Below, in pieces: positions 57,204 to 64,000 of a stretch of 64,000 bases of DNA. The position numbers and the translations under genes are program-made. Location: assembly GCA_003049485.1 (NCBI GenBank), contig PYST01000005.1:1-64000 (forward strand). Direction: 5' to 3'. Under the pieces are notes generated by a model, which saw only the letters and a program-made list of their open reading frames with translations, had not been told where the DNA came from and did no database searches. This DNA comes from Ophioceras dolichostomum (lineage: Eukaryota; Ascomycota; Sordariomycetes; Magnaporthales; Ophioceraceae). Numbering within the stretch: the stretch's first letter is position 1; every line of letters starts with the position of its first letter.

Positions 57204-58079
57204 ATGAGCAGTACCCCAGAAGGAAAGGCGGAAGAGCCTTTTCAGCAGCCAGAGCCTGCTTACCAGCTCGACTGGGAGACTCGCGCTCCGAAGCGCGGTC
57301 TCCTGAGCCGTCTCCTCCCATCAAAAGCTGGGAGTAGCACCACGCCAGCACTGGCCACCCTGCCGCCGCCAGCGACCACCGCTACAGCAGCCAACGCTGC
57401 GCCGCCGCCATCCGACTCTCCTTCCCAGAGCCCCTCAACACAAGACGCGCAAGCCAAGGACACCGCGCCTGGGACTTTGCCCATCTTCCACCACCAAACC
57501 GCCAGTACAACCACCTCCGAACCCCTCCGCCCCTCCCTCGCAACCCGCCTCCGCGCCCGCTACGACGCCATCCTCCCCCCTCACAAACGCTACCTCAACG
57601 GCCGTCTCCGCCGCCGTCCCTTCCTCCTCCTCCTCACCACAATCCTCGCAGTCCTCATCCTCGCCATCGGCCTCGGTGCCGGCCTCTCCTCCTCCCGCCG
57701 GTCTTCTCCTCCAGAAGACCTCCCCCTTCCCGGAACACCAAAAGGAGCCGGCACACACTCCGGCGACCTCACATACTACGGCACGGGCCTCGGCGCATGC
57801 GGCATCACGAGCGCGGACACCGACATGATCGTCGCCGTGTCCAGGAAGATGTACGACGCGGCCGCTACGAGGGGAGATACGAACCCGAATAACAACCCGC
57901 TGTGCGGGTTGCAGATCCGCGTGTTCCGCGGGGAGAACGACGGGAAGGGACTGAATGTCACGGTCGTGGACCGCTGCGAGGCGTGTCAGCCGACGGACCT
58001 GGACCTGTCGCCGGCGGCGTTTAGCCTGCTTGCGAATCAGGATGAGGGGAGGGTTGTTGGGAGGTGGAGGTGGTTGTGA
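57204..58079 (+). CDS. Type II membrane protein with RlpA/expansin-like double-psi beta-barrel
   Basis: An intronless gene of 291 residues. A Pro/Ala/Thr-rich cytosolic N-terminus of about 130 residues ends in a basic cluster (NGRLRRR), then a strong membrane helix at about 139-162 and a short Ser/Pro stalk. The extracellular domain (about 186-291) begins GDLTYYGTGLGACG, with the four cysteines of the fungal RlpA-like fold at 199, 224, 258 and 261 and the motif VVDRCEACQPTDLDLS near 254-269, including the Asp that acts as acid in expansin-type folds. It ends in GRWRW. Related proteins are usually free secreted proteins of about 120 residues that loosen or bind wall glycans. Here the domain is tethered, which suggests action on the cell's own wall. 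Identity of the domain is firm. Confidence 0.87.
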   Translation: MSSTPEGKAEEPFQQPEPAYQLDWETRAPKRGLLSRLLPSKAGSSTTPALATLPPPATTATAANAAPPPSDSPSQSPSTQDAQAKDTAPGTLPIFHHQTASTTTSEPLRPSLATRLRARYDAILPPHKRYLNGRLRRRPFLLLLTTILAVLILAIGLGAGLSSSRRSSPPEDLPLPGTPKGAGTHSGDLTYYGTGLGACGITSADTDMIVAVSRKMYDAAATRGDTNPNNNPLCGLQIRVFRGENDGKGLNVTVVDRCEACQPTDLDLSPAAFSLLANQDEGRVVGRWRWL

Positions 58080-59510
58080 GGTGGAAGATCGTATCCCATC
58101 CTGTCTGTGTCTCCTACTTGCTTGCTCGACGAGTAGAAAGTGGCGGGCTGGCCCGATATCGTCCGCCCGCCCGCCCGCCGTCTCGGTCCCGATGTTGTGT
58201 GATGTGAAGTCGTGGAATTGTCACGATGTATTTTGCTCTCGTCGGCTTTCGGGGGTGTCTGTACTGCTTGCTCCTTTCGGTTTTCTTCACTTTCATTTCG
58301 TTTCTTTGCAACACCGGAGATACCCCCCTATCCTATTTTATTTCGTTCTGTTCGAAGAAGTACCTAGCTACGTCCGCAGATAGCTACCGAGAGGTAGCCG
58401 TCAGACAAACCCAAACGCATAATTACCGAGAAGGCCAAACCCTCAATCCTATTAGTGAGGCGCGTGATGAAAGTCATCATCGACATCTAGTGATCAAACC
58501 AGGCAGGCCGGCCCCCAAGGTGACCTCCCTATCAGCAGCGGGTGTCATCATCATCATCAGCAGTCAGTAATCCCCCTTCCGTTGGTCAAATCCCACACGA
58601 TCGGTGCCTCAGAGATCAGGAGGCGAGGAAAGGCACAGGAGAACTGCGATAGATAAGGGAGGTAGGTAGGGAGGTACTAGGGCAATCTCGGTGGATTTTT
58701 CTTTCGCTCTCGTTCCAAGTTGGCTCGTCGTAATTCTGTATTAAAATAAAGATAATCTTGAAACCAAAAAGATGTCATCCATTTGTGTAAGACGACAGGA
58801 AGAAAAAAGGTATCATCACAACAAAGGTCTGACAAGAGTCCTCCTCAGGTCAAACCAACAAAAATCCTTACCCCCCCCCCCATTTCCCGAAACTCCACGC
58901 TAACGTGTTTATATTCCCTGTATCATTCCAACCCCAACCAGCCGCCCGCATCCCCAGTCCCCAGTCCAGGTCCGTCGCCGTCCTTTCCCCGGAGTCTTCC
59001 CCGCCGATTGTTGTTTATACAGTGTGTCTCGCATTACAAGGGGAAAGAAACATAGAAGGTGGAGAAAAAAAAGTTTCCTATGGCAAAGAAGTGAAGGGGG
59101 AGGGGAAATGGGTAAAGCGAAGAAGGAAGATGGGGTGTCTAGTGCTATCAGCACGGGGCCTAGTCAGGCTGCTCAGGCTGCTGTGATTCGCCTCCCCGTG
59201 CCGCACGCAAGTAGGGAGTAAATCGGGGAATGAAATAAGCGTTCCCTTTAATCTCCAACTGCCGCTGCGGTGGCGTCTGTGCTTGTGTGTGGGTGTGTGT
59301 GTGTGTGTGTAGGTTATGTGTGTGTGTGTGTGTGGTATAGGTGTATGTGTGCATCTGTGCTGTGTGTCGCCGCCGCAGCCACACATCACCACCCGGCTGC
59401 GTGCGCGGCGGCCCTCGGGCACGGCGTTCTGCGAACGCACCAACCAAACTCGACGAACCAATGCTTCTATTTTTTGGCGGTGATGGGGTATGTCCGCGTT
59501 TATCTCCCAA
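58080..59510. other. Intergenic between convergent genes, 1.4 kb
   Basis: No gene supported. It holds a CCGC repeat at 58161-58178 and a TG-rich microsatellite listed separately, plus the 3' ends of the genes on both sides. Confidence 0.6.
59284..59334 (+). repeat. (TG)n microsatellite, two blocks
   Basis: TG dinucleotide runs at about 59284-59310 and 59317-59334 are separated by a short AGGTTA spacer, just beyond the 3' end of the rhodopsin-domain gene. Confidence 0.9.
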
Positions 59511-61729
59511 TCAACGCAACCCATAACCGCCGCCGCCAGCAGAATACCCATGGGAATGCCCATGCCCATGCCCATGCCCGTGAGACGACGGCGACTGCGA
59601 ATGCGACGCGTTCGCGTGATGGGTCGACCTGCCGTGGTGCGCCCAGTCGAAGACGAGCTGGCCGCCACCGCTACCCTTCTCCGCGTCGGTCGCGGCGTCC
59701 GGGTCCGGCTCCGCGCGCACCTCGACCGTGCGCTCGATGTGGATCCCGCTCAGGGGCACGCCGCGGCGGTCGACTGCCGGCGCGACCACTTCCGTCGTGG
59801 TGGAGGCAGTTCCCGGCGGGGGGGCGGCGCCGGGCACGATCTGTTCTGTGGAGGAGGAGGCTTCGGCTGCGATGCGGGAGGAGGAGGCGGGGGAGGAGAG
59901 CGAGGGCGTGTTGCTGGATGATGATGCGCCGGCGGCGTTGGGAGGCGTGCGGTTGCCGGACGATGCAGAAGTGTTGTTGTTGTTGCCGGTGGGTTGGACG
60001 CTGACGTGCGCGACGTCGCTCTTCAGCGCCAGCTCCATGTCGTACGTCGAGTCGAGGCTGACGCGTCGCGAGTTGCGCATGATGCCCCGCACGATACCCC
60101 TGCTAGGCGTGGCCGTGCCGGAGATGCTCCGGAGTGCGGAGCCGCCCGCGCTGCCCGTCGCCGAGCGGCTCCCGTTGCCGCCGCCGCTCGAGCTCCCTCC
60201 CTTTTTCGCGTATCCTCCGTATCCTCCGTATCCTCCCGGAAGGGCGCCGCCGGCTGCGCTGGGGCGGGTGGGCGTGAGGTGGCGCAGGAACGGGAAGATC
60301 TCGCGCAGCAGGGGCCAAATCATGGGCATGTTCGACACGAGGACGGCGACGAAGGACTCGCGGATGTACCAGAGCATGTAGGAGGGGTCCCACACGTTGG
60401 TCAGGTTGTAGATCTTGGTCATGAGCGCGGCGATGATCACGAAGGTGCCCATCGAGAAGATGACGAGGAGGACGGCCTTTTGGCGCCACGGCATGTTGAC
60501 CTTCAGGACGAGGGGGATGGGGATGAAGAGCATCAGGAGGTCCGACGAGATGTTGAAGCAGCCCTGGACCATGGCGTAGTGCTCCAGGGTCGTGCACTGG
60601 GGGTCGGGAGGGGGCATGGCCCAGTAGCCCTCAAAGGGACGGCAGGCCGTGAAGAAGGCGATCTGGGTGGCGACCCAGCCGACGGCGACGTAGCAGGCGA
60701 GGTAGCGGACCATCTTTTGCGTGGTGAGGCCGAGGGTGAGGCGCGTGTACATGATCAGCATGCATGTCTTGATGCTGTAGATCACGTTGAGCATTGCCTG
60801 CTCGCTGACACTGTTTTCGGCCAAGTCGTTGATGTCAGGTCAGTTCATCGGTCCTCTTTTTTCTTGTCTCCATTGCCTGCTCCCAACTCCCATGTTTCAA
60901 CTTCATAGTACGGCGGTTACATCTAGCAACCCAATAGAAAAATTGAATAGAGGGAGTAGGAAAGGAGGGGTAATACTGTCGTCGCTGGCTAGCTCCTGCA
61001 GATGGGTGTGGGAAACTTACACGACGATCTTCGAGCCATAGATGCGTTCCTGAATCTCCTCCTCGGTGAACGTTCCAGTGAGCTCTGGTGGGTACAGATT
61101 TGAGCCGCCGCCCTGACAAATGACGTTTAGGGTGACGGTGAGAGCAGTGTACAAGCCCTACAATGGCCATGTGTTTTTGGTGGTTAGCAACGGCGTTATT
61201 TTGGCTTTATCTGTCGCGTGGTGGTGGTGGTGGCGGTTTCCGTGGTACCACGGGTGCGAAGCATCCCGATGGCACAGACGACACCATGACAGCCCGGATC
61301 GCTGCGGATCACTGGTAAGGTGGCTTGCAGCTTGCTTGCAGCCCGCCGCCGCTGCTGCTAGTAACACAGTAGGGATGAAAGGAATGTAGCAACTTACCGC
61401 AACGAGAACCATTAGATAGTCGTCTATTTGGAGATGTCGAAAGCCGAGGCGCTTTATCCTTGCGAATCTGTTGGCGTTTCGCTCGCGCGGCGGCGAGACA
61501 CAAGACGTCAGCCACAATGTCTTTCTTTCACTAGGTACGTACCTAAGGTAGGCATCTAGTTGTTGCGACAGCTTCACTGCGAGGGAGAGTAGCAGTCGGT
61601 CGGATAAAGCAAGGAAGGATCACGTCAAGTGTCTCACATTCGCGTGCAGATGAATAGCATCCCCACCGAGTACAGAGACCAGCTCTGCACTTTGACCGCC
61701 TCCACGAAGGCTTCGTCGAAGTCGCCCAT
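59511..61729 (-). CDS. Seven-helix fungal rhodopsin-domain (Pth11-like) integral membrane protein
   Basis: Four minus-strand exons, 61638-61729, 61398-61467, 61021-61157 and 59511-60810, give 532 residues. The joins restore the family pattern: a first helix, then FARIKRLGFRHLQIDDYLMVLVA, a loop, SEQAMLNVIYSIKTCMLIMY, TACRPFEGYW, a CTTLEHYAMVQGCFNISSDLLML helix and an ESFVAVLVSNMPMIWPLLR helix, typical of the fungal rhodopsin domain found in Pth11-like receptors and their CFEM-free relatives. Such proteins sit in the plasma membrane; some sense surfaces or ligands during infection-related growth. The C-terminal 240 residues are cytosolic and disordered, rich in Ser, Gly and Ala, and end in a His-Gly tail (HGHGHGHGHSHGY). 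No CFEM cysteines are present. Identity of the seven-helix domain is strong; a receptor role is inference. Confidence 0.88.
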
Positions 61730-64000
61730 TATGTGCTAATGGGTAAGGGGTAATGTTTGCAGAGCGTAAAGGTACCAGTGGGCAATGTAAGGGATACAAC
61801 AGCAGATGGGAAAGAACAGAGACAAAAGCCAAGCTTTTGTGTTTGGGGGCTAGGATGTCCTGGTCTGTTTCAAAGACATGAGTGCAGGCTGTTCGAGGGC
61901 AAGTTGAGGGTATTCGTTTATTAGTTTGGGGAAAGAAGAGACGAGGAGAGTGATAGACGTGAGCCGCCGAGCCAAGTCGAGGGAACGAGGGGAAGGGAGG
62001 CGGCTGGTCGGGCGATCATATATATGCCCTTTCTCTTTTTCTTCCTCTTCATGAGACACAAGTAGGAAGAGGCGTCCGTCGGCGTATATGCAAGAAAGGA
62101 TGGGTGGAGAGAAAATAAGAGGGACAAAAAAAAGGAGGCAGGGCGCGGGAAGTCTGGAGAAGGAGGGGGGGCAAAAAGTGAGCAGAAGCAGGAACATAAA
62201 AAGCAAAAATGTAGGTGATCACCGCATTTGATGAAGTTGGGGGGACGGCGGCGACAGGGGTGCAGACAGCCACAGGAAGAGAGATAGAGAGCAGGAGGAA
62301 ACAAGAAGAAGAAAGCAGCTAGCCGGCTGTGAATGGACAAGGCAGCCAAGGCAGCTGGATTGTGGTGAAGACCTGCGATTCACTATCACAAGCCTAGTGA
62401 CAAGAGAAGCTAGCTCGCCCGCCGCGCTCGCCGCAGACTTTGGGGAGAGGAGGAAGCAGAGGGGAGGGTGTGTGATGGGTTTGGATTCGTGGGAGGGGAG
62501 TTGGTTGGCTGGCTGGCTTGCCTGGCATGCCTGGCTTGGCTGGGCTGGTCTGGTCGAGTGTAGCAGCCAATGTTGGGCGTTGAATGTGCAGTGTACCCGG
62601 GGTCATCACACACGACGCACGGCAGGGCAGGTAGTCTCTCCTGCCCATTATTACCGAACGAGGCGGCAGGTCTCGCAGGTATCATTGATGAGAGGGGGAA
62701 GTTTCTTTTCTCGAAGCAGATGCGGGACGGGATGAGTGATGATGAGGGTACCAGGCAGATTCAAATGTCATCAATCAATTATGGTACCTTGCTCTTTGCC
62801 CGGCCATTCTCCAAATTCCCACATCCCGCTCGGGTCGATCCCGTTTCTCGCTGCTGCAAGGGTCGTCTCCTGCGTCTCTTTTTGGTGTCTTTTTTCCCTT
62901 CTCCTTTACAGATGCCGGCAAGTCGAAGAGATGATTTCCTCTTCTGCGATGCAAAATTGACGATGGCATGTCCCGCATTCATTGAGATTGGACTCACCTC
63001 TAGGTAAGATACCTACCATCTACCTAAGAAGACCACCGTCCGCATCCCCGACTTCCTTGTCTCTCCAAAGATGCAATGCTACCACGAGAGAAAACCGGCC
63101 ACCGATCGAACCAAAGAAGCAGCAGTCCACGGCATTCGAACAAGGGGATTCTACTGGCCGGAGGCTCGTTGCGCGCCGCTGCTGTGCATCAGTCAGATTC
63201 GCTTCTGATCCGCGTCGCTGAATTCTGCCTCTTTCTAGTCTTGCCGGTTGGTCGATCGGTCGCCCTGTGTCCCCGCGAATCCTCCCTCCCGCATTCGGCT
63301 CTTTTTCCTAGCTGGCTGGCGTGGCTACCTACCGTAGCTGGCCGGTCGGAAGGTGGTCGATTTCTTCTTTTATCTCGCTGCAGGAAACCACCACCAACAA
63401 TTTTTTTCTTGTGCTGTAGCAGTTGCAGTGCAGCTTTCTTGGCGCGACGCGCTTGTCCTGTTCGCTCAGATATAGAGTTCGCTGGCTGGCACAGCACATG
63501 CTTCCGGTGCCGACCTGGATGGGTCGATTGATGAATGATGACTGACTGACTGACAGCAGAGGGACTTGAGGCCGACGCGGCCGGATGTCATCTTTGCATC
63601 TCACCACCACCATCGAGAGAGGGCTGAAAATAGCACGGGCCAGATTTACCAGCGTCGCAATATCGCCTGCGCGGCTATCTTTCTCCTTATCGGTGATCCT
63701 CCTTATTCTTAACTTTCTTTTTCTTTCCATTCGACCGGCAATAGCCATGCCAGCTTCAGGAGAGACAGACGACGAGACAGAAGGGCCTATCAGTCAGCCT
63801 GAGATCGCAATCCTCCACGTCCCGTGTTTCCAGTGTGTTTCCCGGGATAGAAGCGGAAGCACCAGACGATGTGAGGTGAGAGCACAAAAACGGCGTGCGA
63901 GGCAGTTTACAAGCCATATGGTGGCGCCTCTCTCCGGCGTCTCTGTGGTACGATTTTCTTCGCGGGTTATCTACCTAGTGAATCAATAGAAGTATCACCA
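61730..64000. other. Intergenic to the window end, 2.3 kb
   Basis: Promoter region of the rhodopsin-domain gene, then no supported gene. A frame starting at 63749 (MPASGETDDETEG) ends at a GTGAGA donor-like site near 63876 and could be the first exon of a gene continuing beyond the window, but nothing confirms it. Confidence 0.4.

Noticed and set aside
59994..60908. A 304-codon open frame on the plus strand
   Set aside because: Antisense to the rhodopsin-domain gene and runs across its intron without a motif.
63749..63876. Possible first exon of a gene leaving the window
   Set aside because: Only a short acidic peptide and one donor-like GTGAGA site support it; no second exon is available.

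Overview
The window reads as nuclear DNA of a filamentous ascomycete, most likely a sordariomycete. The evidence is short GT-AG introns with CTRAY-type branch sites, fungal protein families throughout (a Pth11-like rhodopsin-domain protein, a NACHT receptor, a GMC oxidoreductase, a YAT/LAT-type methionine permease, a UstYa-like HxxHC protein), small secreted cysteine-rich proteins, and one isolated 5S rRNA gene with its own TATA box. Dispersed single 5S genes are a known habit of Neurospora relatives. Two N-runs (15820-15862, 27372-27407), one single N (11388) and a 32-base poly-G show a draft short-read assembly.

Layout. 0.4-7.6 kb: a small membrane protein of DUF6640 type and a membrane-anchored SGNH-like protein. 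7.6-13.5 kb: a gene-poor stretch. 13.6-19.5 kb: a type II membrane protein with two HxxHC motifs, Mediator subunit MED18 (its long second intron holds a tRNA-like element on the same strand), and a compact single-BIR protein. 19.5-23.6 kb: gene-poor. 23.7-34.7 kb: a DnaJC28-type (DUF1992) protein, a 185-aa secreted 8-cysteine protein, a PIF1-family helicase with a zinc-ribbon insertion, a secreted beta-propeller lactonase-like protein and a small two-helix membrane protein whose intron is an in-frame GA microsatellite. 36.4-39.8 kb: another secreted cysteine-containing protein and a secreted GMC oxidoreductase. 41-47 kb: the 5S rRNA gene, a six-exon methionine-type permease and a TauD-family dioxygenase, both on the minus strand. 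47.7-56 kb: an accessory-looking block with a hypothetical ORF, a NACHT receptor with a frame break near its start, a small low-complexity ORF, a clearly dead short-chain dehydrogenase and a 10-cysteine secreted protein. 57-62 kb: a membrane-anchored double-psi beta-barrel (RlpA/expansin-like) protein and a seven-helix rhodopsin-domain protein with a His-Gly tail.

There is no single biosynthetic cluster. Housekeeping genes (MED18, helicase, DUF1992, 5S) are interleaved with secreted and membrane proteins that would face the outside or another organism. The permease plus TauD pair could form a small sulfur-acquisition unit. The NACHT receptor with the decayed dehydrogenase beside it marks the most unstable part. 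All exon boundaries were read by eye from splice-site patterns and codon phase and were not tested against transcripts.
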